In this document: positions 12,994 through 26,000 of the stretch, piece by piece
Layout of the letters: the number at the start of each line of letters is the position of its first letter
How positions within the stretch are numbered: position 1 is the first letter of the stretch
Source of the DNA: Ampelocalamus luodianensis
Taxonomy: Eukaryota > Streptophyta > Magnoliopsida > Poales > Poaceae
Assembly (NCBI GenBank): GCA_036346255.1
Contig: CM070622.1
Location: 29,228,751 to 29,292,750, forward strand
Length of the DNA stretch: 64,000 nucleotides
Reading direction: 5' to 3'
Translations under genes and position numbers: made by a program
The notes under the pieces: generated by a model
The model's database searches: none
The model's input: only the letters and a program-made list of their open reading frames with translations
What the model was told of the DNA's origin: nothing

Positions 12994-15900
12994 TGTGAGG
13001 ACCCGGAATATTTAACTAGTAACACTTAACCTCCAATTGGTTCTAGCGTTACTAATTAAACATTCTAAGCCTCGATGGACATATGCTTCCCAGAATTGCA
13101 GCATATGTACATCATCACAAAATTACACATCAATTCCATACACATACATTACTAAGTTCAACAACGACATACATAAAGTAAAGTTATTACAAAAGAGAGC
13201 CGACTGCCAAATAGAACAATATACAAGAATGACAATGAAGCAAAGCGCCATAAGATGGCTAGAACAAAAGTCGCATCGTTAGCCAACATAACCCACAAGG
13301 CAACCGACCGGCCGCCAAGCTAGTCGCCCGCAAGCTACCACAACACAGCTCACAAAAGTGAGGCCCTTCAGCTCACCTTCCTCCTCTGCAACAAAACAAT
13401 TAAGCATAGCAACCGAGTACAAAGATTGTCTTTGTACCCAAGATCGACGTGTGGAATAGCGCACCTATTCATAAACTACATGCAAGCTTATTTAGGTGGA
13501 GGTCATATGTCTCATTTTGCACGAAGCCAACTTTATTTGCAATAATGTAGTACCTTTTAAAAGCAAGTTTGCAAATTTATTTTGTTATCAAAGTAATGTA
13601 AGTAAAGATACATACAAGTAACCACCAGGTGACTAACCCAATAGTCACCACAACATAGCACGAATCCCGATTCGTACCACCCATCAAGTTTTAATTTAAA
13701 AGGTTGTAGTCTAACTCTTGAAAGACCTTGCCAAGCGTGTCCATAACCTAGGACGAGGCTATTCGAATAGTTTTAACCTGCAGGGTGTACCAATGTACCC
13801 ACACTTGGATCGCCTTTAAGCCACAAAGCACACTTCCAAGGTATGTTGCACGGCTAAGTCCTACGAGACATTTCCAATCTTGTGTATTAACTACGAGCCG
13901 CTCATATGGATAGAAACCCATATGCTTACATTGCAAGCGAAAGACAACCACCATCACGGGAAGCCTTGCGGACACTACAATGCTCCCAAAGACCATCCCT
14001 CCCGCGACTCCTGCGACTCGGAGCCAATACACGCCAAAGTACTAAGTCAAGAGAGTTCCCATACCCTCTAATGTGGTTAGCACGCTAAAATGCTTGGTTT
14101 AGTGTAACAAGATGTTCGGTCCTTGTTGACCGGGCACCATTCCACCACACCCCACAATCACACCATCTTACCATTGTGCCCAAGTCTAAATCATTTTGTT
14201 TTTAGTTTTAGTTTTCATAAGTAGACATGGCACAAGGTGGAAATCATAAATCATAATAAGTTTTGTGTGATCAAGGTTATCGACAAGTCGATAACCGCCC
14301 ATTTCTACCGGCTAAGCATGGCTAAGCAATTAATTCGCAACTACTAAGTGACAAGAGCCCATCCACGAACTCTAAATCACAGCAAGTAACCTGGCTCATG
14401 GTAGTAGAGGATAATCATTTGCTAAGGAAATGCATCTACTAGGCCAACTATTAAAACAAAGTAGCAATGCATACATAGAATTTGTAATCAACATAAATAC
14501 TTAAAATACTGGGATTAACATGATCAAACTGCTTGCCCGCTTGTCGTTGCTCAATTTGTTGCGGAGGGTCGCTCTCGGGTTACCGCAAATGTCTAATCCT
14601 AGCTAAAAGGCAAAAAGAACCAAGAACAACCAATAAGACTAGCAACACTTAAACAAAAGAGCAAGCAAAATTATCCAAATACAACGAAATTTATACACAA
14701 GGTAGAATACAAATATACCAAGACATAGAAACTGAAAACCTAATTTGGATTTGTGGTGCAAAAGATATTACTTAAAAACTCATTTTCTACCATAATTAGC
14801 AATGTAGCAAAAATATTTTCTAGAAAGATTTTGAAGCTGAAATTTTATGGTAGCTACCTACTGGTATAGTGGTAACCCATATAAAATTTTAGGTCATTTG
14901 GAGTTAAGATGATTTAGTTATGATTTTTCTAAGTTCTACAACTAGTATATATCATTTCTCAGAACATGAATAAAGACAAAGCCTAGATCAATTTAAAGCA
15001 TGTCTATAGGCCAAATTTACCAGGTTGAGTTTGCCCACTTTGCAACTACAGAGAGGAAGTTATGTGGTTTACAAATTTTTCATGAATTTCTAGACCTCAT
15101 TTTCACTTAAACAAGCTCATGCTATTTAAATCATTTTCTCGCTTGACACGGGGCCTAATTTCATTCTCAGATTAAAGTTCATACCATAACAAAGCTACAA
15201 AGAATCGGAATCATTCAAAAGGAGTTAAAATGACAAAGCTATGCACTTTTGAAATTTGAAACAAAGAAAAGACTTAGGAAACTTGAGCTCTCGGAGGTCC
15301 AAACGAACTGGAAGACAAGGAGAGGTCGTGGGCGTTAGATCAAGGTCCGACGGCTACGAGCCTCGACGCGACAAATAGCAGCGCACAAGACCTCCTCCGC
15401 GATCGGGAGGTCGGATCGTTGAGATCTGATCCAACGATCACGACCGGTCGCGCGTACGCCGCACGCAAGGAGGTCTACGCGCTTAATGAGGTCGTGGACC
15501 GCCGATCGAGATCCGCGGTCCCGAGCACTAGGGAGGTCCAAAGGCTTTAAATCCACGAAGGAGGTCTAACCCGTTAGATCTAAATCTAACAGTTTAGACC
15601 GCAGGAGGAGGTCCTAACGCCATCGATCCAAAGGAGGAGGTCCTAGGCGGTCAAGATCTTCCAGAGGAGGTCTTGATCGGTGGGATTGACACGAGGAGGT
15701 CTTGGATGACCAAGATCTTCTCGGGAGGTCCTAAGCGATAGTGTTTTATCGGAGGAGATCCGACGGTTCGATTAGACCTAGGAGGTCTTGAACGGTCCAG
15801 ACAACGCGAGGAGGTCGTGTGACTAAAGATTTTACAAATAAAATCCAACGCTCAGATCTAAAGCCGGGGAGGTCGCGAACGGCTAAGATCAAGATTGGGG

Positions 15901-18101
15901 AGGTCCTGAGGGTTTCCTAACAAGGACCGGGGGTGCTCTTTTTGCAAAGAGGACCACGAGGAGGTCTTTTCCAACGAGGACCTCGGGGAGGTCCCGAAGG
16001 TGGTTTTTACAAAAATGACCCCGAGGAGGTCTTTTTGCGCAGGAGTGGTCCTAGTGACTCAGATGGAGTTCCAAGAGGTCTTAAACGGCTAGGATCTAAC
16101 CCGGGGAGGTCCAAGCGCGAAAGATTTAACACAGAGCCAGATCTAACGGCTAAGAGCTAATCCCAGGAGGTCTTTAAAGGCCGAGGTGGAACTAGGGAGG
16201 TCCTGGGACTTAGAAATTTTTGCGGAAACCCATCTACGGCACAGATCTAACCGAGGGTGGTCTTAACGGCCGAGATTAAACGAGGGGGAGGTCTTACACT
16301 TACGGATTTTCACGGGGAGGATCTAAAGGTCCGAGATCTAAACGTGGGGAGGTCTTAGACGGCCACGAAGAACTCGAGGAGGTCCAAGGTCTTGTGTAAA
16401 GCGCGGACCTCCTGACAAATGACAAAGGGTGGCGGCTAAGACACTCACCACATCGATGATTGGTAATAAATGGGCATTTAAGATGTCCTAACCGGATGAC
16501 GAAAACGGAGGTTTTGAACCAAGCAAAATCCGAAGGGCTCAACGGTTTGCCGCCGCGATGGGGACCTCGCCGGCGTAAACCAAGGGCATGGTTGGATTCC
16601 AAATAACGTCAGAACCCAAAGGATGTGCTCTCGACGGGCGACGACTCGAACGCCGTGAGCCGAGAGGGTGGTAATTAAGTTTTCGGCAAACCGACAAACA
16701 CTAAAAGGCTTGCTACGCTTTAATCTAGCTAAACCCCGAGCTAAAAGGACTAACGAGGACTCACGGGGCCAAGGTGAGGTCCAGAGGAACTCGGAGGAGA
16801 GGTCGACGCCAAGGGGTGCTCGGGTGACGGTGGTGCTTGCCGGAGTTGGGGAAGACGACCAAAGACAACTCCGAAAGCAAGTTCCCGAATCGCCCACCTC
16901 AGTAGAGGTTAAACAACACAAGTTAGGGGACTCGAGTGACCAAGAGAGCAAAGTGACACCAAAAGGTAATGAGGAATCACCGGGCCCTGAGGTCTTCAAG
17001 GAGAGCTCCAAAAGTGACAATGGAGGCAGGGAGGTGGTGGTGTTCTTGGTGCTTGAGTTTGGGCTCACACTCACGACCGAGAGAGTCTAAACACACCAAG
17101 TGATGGGGAAAGAACAGAGGAAGGAACCACCGGCTATACATAGCCAGCGCTTGGACAAGGCTAGGCAAAGCCCACTTGTGAGCAAAGTCCATGCCCCGCC
17201 ATGACTTGCTAGATTTGACAAGAGCGGTAGGTAGGGAAAGACTTCTAGGGTCGGGCTCTGACACATTTAATGCATGGCGAAAGAGACGTTGGGAAGGACC
17301 AAAGTGATAGCCATCGCTCCCAACCGCTCTGTCTCGACACACGCATGGGTGCGGGAAAGCCATGATGACCGGACCTCCGTGAGGTCGTGAGGGAGAAGAA
17401 CAGAGCCAAAGAGAGGTCCCGGACGTCCCGGATGTGCTCGGGAGGTCCCGGACGCCCAAGAATCGCCGAGGTGGGGAGGTCTTGCGCGGGCGAGAGGTCC
17501 CGGGAGGTCCTAGGAGCCGTGGGAGGTCGTGAGCCACACGATGGACATCTCGCGGCTTGGACCACCTGGCGCCGAGGCGCCAAGAGCTCCTCGGATCGGT
17601 GGAGAGGTCGTGAGCGGTGGATGGAAATCCAACGGCTAGAACGCGCGCGCACGCAGATTGAGCTCGGGTGCGGCTGGCGACATGGTCCAACCAAGTCGGT
17701 TGAGTCGGGCTGGTCCGAGCCCGAGTCCGACTCAACGATTTAGTTTTTCGGTTTTGGAAGGAGCTGCTCCTTGAGGATTGTTTGAGGCAGCAAAACCGAC
17801 TCCAAAAATTATGAAATTTTTACAGAGCTTGCTAGCTCAAACGAGGACCTAGCATAAAATTTTCAGAGGCTTTGGGGCTGTGGATTTTCCTCCAAAAATT
17901 CAACAAGGCACTGGTCCAAGGTTTGACAAGATTGTTTTTGAGAGTTCAAGAGTTGGATCAAAAGACTTGTGACTTCGTATTTCCATAGCTTCTTGTACAA
18001 TACTTGCTTGGTACAATAGGAAGTACAGGATGTAAGAAAAAGTTTTAATTTCCCCCCATTTTCTTACATTTGAAACACAAGCCTAAAATTGGGATGTTAC
18101 A
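12994..18101 (-). mobile_element. Solo LTR B (5.1 kb) inside the 3' LTR of A
   Basis: Plus-strand ends are TGTGAGGACCCGG and GGGATGTTACA, flanked by the exact duplication GATCA (12989-12993 and 18102-18106). The uninterrupted sequence is seen at the equivalent place in the other LTR of A. The first 1.6 kb is clearly related to the start of A's LTR, while the middle is different and expanded by a GGAGGTC array. There is no internal domain, so it is a solo LTR of a related family. Long open frames at 16478-17735 fall in the biased array and are not genes. Confidence 0.92.
15290..16410. repeat. Degenerate minisatellite of about 29-30 bp, GGAGGTC core
   Basis: The word GAGGTC recurs about 25 times here, most often 29-31 bp apart or at twice that distance (for example near 15606, 15632, 15663, 15692, 15724). 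It is commonly followed by CT, a variable stretch and AGATCTAA-like bases. A looser group of about a dozen further copies lies at 16770-17620. It lies in the middle of solo LTR B and is absent from the related LTRs of A. Confidence 0.8.
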
Positions 18102-18284
18102 GATCACAAGTTTGAAGGCTAAGAATTTGATGACAACAATTTCCAAACACAAGAGTTAACTTCTAGAAAATTGAAATTGCTAGGAAAATTTGGAAGACTT
18201 CAATTGATTTGAAGAGACAACAAAAGTTTTATTTCTCCTCAAAATTTTACATTTGAATTACAAACCTAAGTTAGGGTCATTATA

Positions 18285-18304
18285 AATCTCCCTTACGTGA
18301 ATCT
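18285..18304 (-). other. Polypurine tract of element A
   Basis: Directly upstream of the 3' LTR on the minus strand the sequence reads AAGGGAGATT, the short purine run that primes plus-strand DNA synthesis in gypsy elements. Confidence 0.7.
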
Positions 18305-18319
18305 CGCCCGAGATTCGAC

Positions 18320-19660
18320 ATCTGGAGAAGAAGGATGGGTAATCTGCTCGAGAGGCGATCTTCCCGCTCCCAAGTGGCTTCATCCTCGAGTGGTTTGACC
18401 ATCAACTTTAAGGAACTTTATCACACGGTTCCTTGTTCTGCTCACTTCTTCGAGGATACGAACGGGCGCCACGATAAGACAGATCTTCCTGCACATCGAT
18501 ATTTTCCAATGGCGTTTCCTCCACAGAACACGAAGGCACTTCTTCAATTGTGACACATGGAAACATCATGCACCCTCAAGTGTAGCCGGCAAGTCTAACT
18601 TGTAAGCAACAGCCCCACTCTATCGATGATGCGGTAGGGTCCGACATACCGAGGAGCCACTTGCCCTTGACGCCAAACGACGATGACCTTTTAGAGGTGA
18701 GACTTTGAGATACACAAAGTCATTGGGCCGAAACTCAGCTCACGACGACGACGATCCGCATAGCTCTTCTCGCTCGATCGAGCTACGCGCAAGTGCTCAC
18801 GAATCAATCGCACTTGACTTTCCGCCCATTGATCGAATCCGCCAAAGAACCGTCTTTCCCGCCACGACCGTTCAACGGTGTTCGCATCGCCTCCCATACA
18901 AAGCCTCAAACGGTGCCATACCGAGACTAGCTCGAAGTCGTTGTTGTAGGAGAACTTCGGCAAGTGGTAGGCACTTCTCCCAATTCTTTCCATAGGAAAG
19001 AACACAAGCACGAGCATATCTTCAAGCACCGATTGACTCGCTCGTTCGACCATCGACCGAGGATGGTAGGCGGTCTTGAAAGTAAGACAGTACCCATGGC
19101 CTCCTGCGCAGATCGTGCCAAAATCGGAAGTGAAAAGAGAACCACGATCGACACTATCGCTCGTGGCACACCATGCGCATCACAATGCGGGATATGTAAA
19201 GATCCGCTAGTCGATTCACATCAATCTTCGATCGCCTTTGAAGGAAATGGGCCACCTTCACAATCGATCAATGATAACCCATAATGCATCCTTCCCCGCA
19301 GGAGTACGGGCGGACCGCTGATAAAATCCATGCCTGCTGAATCCCACTTCCATTCCGTATAGGCAAGGGTCAAGAAGACCATTGGACGCCGATGCTCGGC
19401 CTTGACGCGACAACATATGTCACATCCGCCACGAACACGCAATTTCGCGCTTCATGCGAGTCCACCGTAATCTCGACGCAGATCTTGGTACATTTTAGTG
19501 GCCCGGATGGATGGACAAAGGCGAATCATGGGCCTCTGAAGAATCAAATCCGCAACTCGGGGACCTTTGGGTACACAAGCCGCCCAAACCATACAACACC
19601 GTGCTCATCTTCTCGTGAAACACTTGGTGATCCTTCTTGATGTTCTCGCTTAATTTTACC
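18320..19660 (-). pseudogene. Element A integrase with chromodomain-like tail, frameshifted
   Basis: Minus-strand pieces match gypsy integrase. The zinc-binding end survives as CDICCRVKAEHRRP (about 19370-19430), followed by TEWKWDSAGMDFISG, the start of the catalytic core with its first Asp. Toward 18690 further core fragments lie in alternating frames. At about 18330-18400 residues like SNHS...EATWERED are spread over two frames, resembling the chromodomain tail that directs chromoviruses to heterochromatin. Frame changes occur every 50-150 bases, so no integrase can be made from this sequence as given. Several coincide with places where a conserved Gln (CAG) or Trp (TGG) codon is expected, so some breaks may be sequencing errors rather than decay. 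Confidence 0.85.
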
Positions 19661-21030
19661 CACACCATCATCCGATTGTCGTGGTCGCCTTGATTTGATC
19701 CACCAAGGTCGGTTGCACAACCAAGGCGACAAGGGAACCATACTCAACCAAACCCAAGTTGAGACGTTGAAATTTCGCAAGAAGTGCAGTTGTCGCTCTT
19801 GGATCATTAAAGTGTTGCAATACACTTTTCGGCTAAGTGCATCAAGAACCACATTGGCTTTGCGCGGTGATACCAATACCCATGTCATAATCTTTGATCA
19901 ATTCCAACCATCTCCTCTGCTCGAGGTTCGGATCCGGTTGGGTGAACAAGTATTTCAAGCTCTTGTGATCGGAATACACCTCACGTGATACCGATCGATA
20001 ATGCCGCCAAATCTTGAGTGCATGCACCACCGCACCAACTCTAAATCATGGGTGGGATAATTGAGCTCGTGAGGTCTCAATCGCTCGATGCATAGGCAAC
20101 CGCCTTGCCTTCCCGCATAAGAACACATCCAAGTCCTCGACGAGAGGCATCGCAATAAATATCGGCTCTTGTGGATATCGTGAAGAGTGAGGATCAATAA
20201 GTCAAACGCTGTTTGAGCTCCCAAAGCTCTCATCACAAGCGAGGACCACACAAACTTCTTGTCCTTCTTGAGCAATTCAGTCATCGGCTTGGCGATCTTG
20301 GAGAAGTTCTCGATAAAGCGGCGGTAGTAGCCCGCTAAACCGAGAAAACTCCGCACATCGGTGACTGATTTGGGCTGCCCCCAAGATAGAACATCGCTGA
20401 CCTTACTGGGATCCACAGCTATGCCTCCAGCTGAAAGAACATGGCCCAAGAATGCCACTTCCTTCAACGTAACTCACATTTGTTTGAACTTCGTAGATAG
20501 TCGGTGTTCCCGCAATTTGCCCAAAACAATCTTCAGATGCTCAGCATGCTCTGCTTCAGTCTTGGAATAAATAAGAATATCATCAATGAAGACCACCACA
20601 AATTGGTCCAAAAACTCCATGAATACTGAATTCATTAAGTTCATGAACAAAGCTGGAGCATTGGTTAAGCCAAAAGACATGACGGTGTACTCGTCATGAC
20701 CCATAACGAGTAGTGAAAGCCGTCTTGGAATATCCTCGATCGATCCTCGACTGATGATACCCCATTCTCAAATCAATCTTTGAGAACACTGGCTCCAACG
20801 GTGATCGAACAGATCATCGATGCGGGCAAAGGATATTTGTTCTTCACCGCCACCTCATTGAGAGGACGGTAATCAACACACATGCGCAAAGTCTTGTCCT
20901 TCTTCTTCACAAAGATCACCTGACAACCCCAAGGAGATGAACTGGACGGATGAAACCCTTTGCTTGGAGCTCACCAAGCCGCTTCTTCAATTCTTCTAGC
21001 TCATTGGGAGGCATTTGATACGGCGCCTTG
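19660..21030 (-). pseudogene. Element A reverse transcriptase and RNase H, frameshifted
   Basis: The minus strand reads VMSFGLTNAPALFM and then VVFIDDILIYSK (catalytic FIDD) in 20704-20474. LKEVAFLGHVLSAGGIAVDP and VRSFLGLAGYYRRFI follow in 20467-19955, the typical RT thumb and connection. The RNase H is split: an IYCDASRRGLG-like segment around 20130-20160 is in another frame, LRPHELNYPTHDLE follows near 20060, then KIWRHY and YSDHKSLKYLFTQPDPN to 19842. A single stop at the FKQ-M junction (about 20470) lies where family members have Cys-Glu-Phe-Trp. RT and RNase H would copy genomic RNA into DNA. The motif set is complete but the frame is not. Confidence 0.9.
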
Positions 21031-21386
21031 AAATCGGGCGATGCGGGCAAAGAACTCGATGACAAACTCTGTGTCTCGAACCGAGGCATCCCGGCAAGTC
21101 TTCAGAAAGACATCCCCAAAGTCGATACTATGGGAACATCCACGAATCGCAAGGTGGCTTTGCCTCTAATACACATAGATGTGGCCCCGGCCGCGCGAAA
21201 ATCCGACCGCCGCTTTGAAGGGTGGTGAGATAGACAATCTTCTGGCACAATCGATCTTTCCCAAGTGTTGGGACAACCAATCCATGCCAAGAATCACATC
21301 CGACTCACCGAACCGAGCGAGAATAAGGTTTGCCAAAATCCCACTCCTTGACTATGATAGGAACATCCCGACATCAGAATCGGCTC

Positions 21387-21640
21387 TCATTTCCGACCCG
21401 GAGCGGATGAGCAAAGGAACTTCCAAAGCAACACGGTGAAGACCACTAGCAGCAGAAATGATCTTGAAATAAAAGAATGCGATGCTCCGTAATCAAATAA
21501 TACCGCAGCAGGGCGAGAATTAACAAGAAGTGTACCCATCACGACATCCGGCGCCTCCGAGCCTCCTCGGTGAAAGGTGGTTGACTCGACACGCTCGCAC
21601 CACGGGCTTCGGATCATCTTACGGTCGGTGGATGACCACT
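21387..21640 (-). pseudogene. Element A aspartic protease region
   Basis: The minus strand reads GTLLVNSRPAAVLFDYGASH followed by SFISRSF, the retropepsin core of gypsy elements (usual form LFDSGASHSFIS). The catalytic Asp is present, but the next residue is Tyr where Ser or Thr is almost invariant (codon TAC before GGA), so the protease as written would be inactive. It normally cleaves the Gag-Pol polyprotein. It is in the expected place between gag and RT. Confidence 0.8.
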
Positions 21641-22600
21641 CCCGCCCGCGTCCTCCATTAGGACGAGGGCTACCGCAACACTCGAGGGCAAGCGTTGGCG
21701 TAGTGGCCCTTGTTGTGGCAAAAAAACAAGTAACCTCGGCCGCCGGATTGCGGAGGCCGCTCTGTCTTGCCGATCGCAGCGCACGTGGTGAACCACGGCC
21801 GCGGGACGGCGAGCCGTGCAGATGGCCTCGGCGCGGTGGAGCAAAAGAACGGGCCATCGTGCCGCCCACCCCGAGGCAGTGAGGTGGTGTGAGTAGACCG
21901 ATGTGCCTCCCATTTGCGCTATGGACTTGCCCAGCGCCTTTGCCTTATGCTCGGCAACAATGGCCTTATCTACCAAGGCACGAAAGTCGAGAAGTCCACA
22001 ATAGATAGCTTGTCCTGCGGCTCCTCGCATAAGCCATCCATAAACTTCTCCCGCTAGCCTCATCCGAGGCCACCTCCCGGAGCATAACGAGCCGGATGAT
22101 TGAACTCGCATGCACTTGCGCCCTTGCTTGAGCGCGAGGAACTCCTTCTTCTTCGCTTCATCAGTAGCCGGGGATGTGGGCCCGACAAAAGCGATCTCGA
22201 ACTCCTCCCACGCGACCACATGGCCCGCGGGTCGCATCGCGAGATAGTTCTCCCACCATGAGTGTTGCGCCTCGTTGGTGGGACGCGAAGAGTGCCTTAT
22301 CCTGCGCTGGCATCGAGCTATGTTGAGCTTTCGCCAACCATGCGCAGCCAATCATCCGCATCGAGAGGTCCTCGAGCGGAGAAAGTCGGTGGCGCACGGA
22401 GGAACTCGCAAGTCCCCGCGAGTGCGGTGGCGCCACCACCGGCAGGAGTGGAGGTATTCCTAGCAATAACTTCCAAGATGCGCGTCGTCCATGCGGTTTC
22501 GCTCGATTCGAGCGAGCACCTCACCATGGTCGGAGGAGGAAGCTCCTCATTATGACCACTGTTGATCGCCGCGTTCTCCCGGCCATCCTGTTTCACTAAG
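21640..22600 (-). pseudogene. Element A gag with zinc knuckle, frameshifted
   Basis: From the minus-strand Met near 22596 the pieces read FLRAPPTFSARGPLDADDWL, then HSWWENYLAMRPAGHVVAWE and KKKEFLALKQGR. This is the gag retrotransposon domain (substrate-binding helix, W-x2-Y-x..W, F-x6-P, then EFL-x-LKQG). FRALVDKAIVAEHKAKAL follows near 21940. Around 21690-21730 FFCHNKGHYANACPR is a CX2CX4HX4C zinc knuckle that lacks its first Cys in this frame. Gag would package element RNA. At least five frame changes occur. Confidence 0.85.
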
Positions 22601-23003
22601 ACAAGTTAACAATAGCCGGAACACAAAGTCGACAATCCACTGCAAATAACTTACTAACAGCACAAAACAAACACAAGACTTTTAAGTCACAAAACCAATT
22701 GACAAAAATCAGACACTTAGCAAACCCATATCTTACCCTTATGCCCCCACAAATTTTGAATTAGACTAATTCTCTATGGTTCTCCCAAAGACTGATTCTA
22801 CCGGTAGTAACTATCTTTTGAAAGGAAAGAAAGAAACCAAGTTTTAAACTCAAATTAGAGTAAGATGAGAGTAGAAGGCTAAGATAGGTAAGGAGTAAAA
22901 CCTGAGAATCTGCCTAGGTTTTCATAAACCCTTTTTATACTTTGAAATTAAGCTTTTTCAAAATACCCTAAGGACGACTATGCTTGGGTTACTACGGTCG
23001 AAT

Positions 23004-23017
23004 GGCTCGATACCAAC
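23004..23017 (-). other. Primer-binding site of element A (tRNA-Met type)
   Basis: Two to three bases inside the 5' LTR the minus strand reads TGGTATCGAGCC, close to TGGTATCAGAGCC, the complement of the initiator tRNA-Met 3' end. One or two bases are lost. Confidence 0.8.
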
Positions 23018-23019
23018 TT

Positions 23020-26000
23020 TGTGAGGACCCAGCTTATTTGGCTTGTAATGCTTAACCAACCACCGGTCCTAGCAAAGACAAATCAAATAATCGATCTCGA
23101 GATATGTATACTTCGAAGCAAAGATACACACCTCGGTACAAAATTAGACATCAACTCCATTCCAAACATAGAGTCCAAACACTACACTACCAAACGGAAG
23201 ATAAACAAATAGTAGAGTTATTACAGACAAAGGCCAACAGCCACGAGGTACACAAATAAACAAGAACGACAAATGAAGCAAAGTGCCATAAGATGGCTAT
23301 AAACAAAGCCAATCAGCGTGCCTCCAACCCACAAGGCATCCGACCGACCGCCAAGTCTAGTCGCCCACGAAACGGCAACACAACTCACGTAAGTGAGGCC
23401 CTTGGGGCTCACCTTCTTCCTCTGCAACAAAAACATTAAGCAAAGCACCGAGTACAAAGATTGTCTTTGTACCGCAAGACCGACGTGTGAACTAGCGCAC
23501 CTATTCATATGCTACATGCAGGCTTGTTTAGTGGAGGCCATATGTTTCATTTGCATAAAGCCGATTTTCATTTGCAATAATATAATACAGCTTTGAAGGC
23601 AAGTTTGCAATTCATTTTAAGATTGAAATAACAAGAAGGATATTAAGAACAAAAGCGAAAGATAAACAACCTAGAAGTGACTATCCCAATAGTCACCCCA
23701 ACAATAGCACGAATCCCGCATTCGTACCACCCATTAAGTTTTAATTTAAATGTTGTAGTCTAGTTCTTACGGGCGTATCCGAGCGTGTCCATAACCTAGG
23801 ACGAGGCTATTCGAATAGTTTTAACCTGCAGGGTGTACCAATGTACCCACACTTCTGCATCGCTTTAAACCAAGCACACTTAGAAGGTATGCCAAGCACA
23901 CTAAGTCCTACGAGACTTTTTCCAATATTGTGTATTAACTACGAGCCGCTCGTATGGATAGAAATCCATACGCTACATGGTAAAGCCGAAAAGACAACTA
24001 CCCACTCAGATAAAGCTTTTCGACAACTACCATGCTCCCACCTCCATCCTCCCGCGACCTCCTACGACCGGAGCCAATACACGCCAAAGTACTAGGTCAA
24101 GAGAGGTCCCATATACTCTAGTGTGGTTAGCACGCAAAAATGCTCAAGACGGTGGCGCAAGTAACTCGGTCCTTAATCGACTTCTGCACCTTTCCAACAC
24201 ACCCAACAGATCACACCGTCTTACCATTGTGCCCAAGTCTAAATCATTTTGGTTTTCATTTTTAATTTTGTAATTAAACATAGCAACAATGCTGAAACAT
24301 AAAGTTATAGTAAATTTTGTGTGATCAAGGTTACCGACTAAGTCGATAACCGCCCATTTCTACCGATACTAAGCATGTCTAAGCAATTTGACCGGATCTA
24401 CTAAGTGACAAGAGACCATCCAAATACCTCTAATCACGACAAATAACCTAGGCTCGGTAGTAGAGATCAATATTTTGTCTACAGGATATGCACTACGGAT
24501 TTAACTAATCAATTTAACACAAATTAAGCAATGCATACATACAATTTAAACAAAATATTAGATTTTAAAATATCGATTATTATGATCAAACGCTTGTTCG
24601 GTGCTGTTGCTCAATTTGTTGTGAGGGTCGTTCTCGTGGTTGCCGCAAATATCGAATCCTAACGATTGAACAAAACAAATAATAAGAACGAATAACACCG
24701 ACAAAACTCAAACATGCAACAACAAACAAACATGCTAAAACTCATACAGCAGAGCTTAAGCAATGATACAACAAAATTTTAGAAACAGAGGACAAAACCT
24801 TTTAATTTATTAAGAATTTTCTAAGAATTTTCTAAGTTATAAACACATCAAAACACTAGTTAATTACTTAACAAATTTTCATGAACAGAACCAGTATCTA
24901 AAACCTATCCTAACAATTAGTATACTGAAAATAGAATTTTACTGTAATGGGTTCATTGAATTTGGACAATTATTGAAAGAGATATGCATTTTCTAATTTA
25001 GAAGATACATAAGATATCATTTTATTAGTTAACAGATTTTTGCTACAGAGACATGGATGAAGCTAATTTTATCGAGTAGTACACTTAAAATGAAAATTAA
25101 CAAAGACTGTTTCATGCAATTTGGATAAAATTTGAATTAGTTATGCATTTTACAAGTTTAATTGAATTAACAGATCAACAGCAAACACAAACCAGAAATA
25201 CTAAATCATTTCCGAAATCTATAATGCATTTAAACCACTTCGCACCCACAGCCAGCTAGCCCCGCCATCGACAATGGCTCACAGCGAATATGTTGACTAA
25301 ACACCACCACGAAAGTGACGTCGGCGTATTCTAAGAATACGTCTTGACTTACCAAAGTGCAAACGACATATTCTCACAAAGAAATACGCTCCCAACAGAG
25401 AAAACGATTACGAGCTACACAACCCTAATCGACAAAGATGGACCCACATGGCGGCGACTCGGAGAATAAATAACGGGCTGGATTAAAGGATTTCTAAACG
25501 CGATTAACCAAAGAGGGCCCACAAATCGTGGATACAACTAAAGAACTTAATTACGACTAAAGACGAGATTAGACCTTAACACCGGCGGCTCGACGGAGCT
25601 CCAGCGCGTGGGCTGCGACGGCGAGTGGAGGATCTGAGCCGGAGCGGTTCCACAGGCTCGCTAGTGGCCTCATCGGTTGCGCAGCTGTTTCACGAACACA
25701 ATGGTGCCGGCAGAGCCAAATGGTCGCCGAGGTGAGCTCACGACGGCGGAGGCGGAGAAGAAGCCACCGCTCCCGAGGAGAAGACGCCACGCGCCGAGGA
25801 GCTTTGGGAAGGTGCGCATCAGCCGCCTTGACTCGTGAAGGATAAGCCCAAGATAACGCCGATGAAGAGGGACCGAGGCGCCGAATTGCCACGGCGCGAA
25901 GACCGTGCTCGAAGAAGAACCTGGCCGCACGGCCTCGGGATGCACCAAAGAACAAAATAAGATCACCACTAGACTCGGTGAAGCAATGCGATCCTAAAGG

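Larger units (their letters stand above)
9007..18284 (-). repeat. 3' LTR of element A, interrupted by solo LTR B
   Basis: Colinear with the 5' LTR at 23020-27180 over its whole length once B and one copy of GATCA are removed (net about 4165 versus 4161 bp). The minus-strand beginning TATAATGACCC has decayed from TGTAACAGCCC in the partner. Differences between the two LTRs are largely single-base indels and changes at CG, CTG and CAG sites. Confidence 0.92.

Noticed and set aside
16478..17735. Overlapping open frames of 140-252 codons on both strands
   Set aside because: They lie in the GC-rich, GAGGTC-repeated middle of solo LTR B. No domain, extreme Arg/Ser/Pro bias, and frames on both strands are explained by the repeat.
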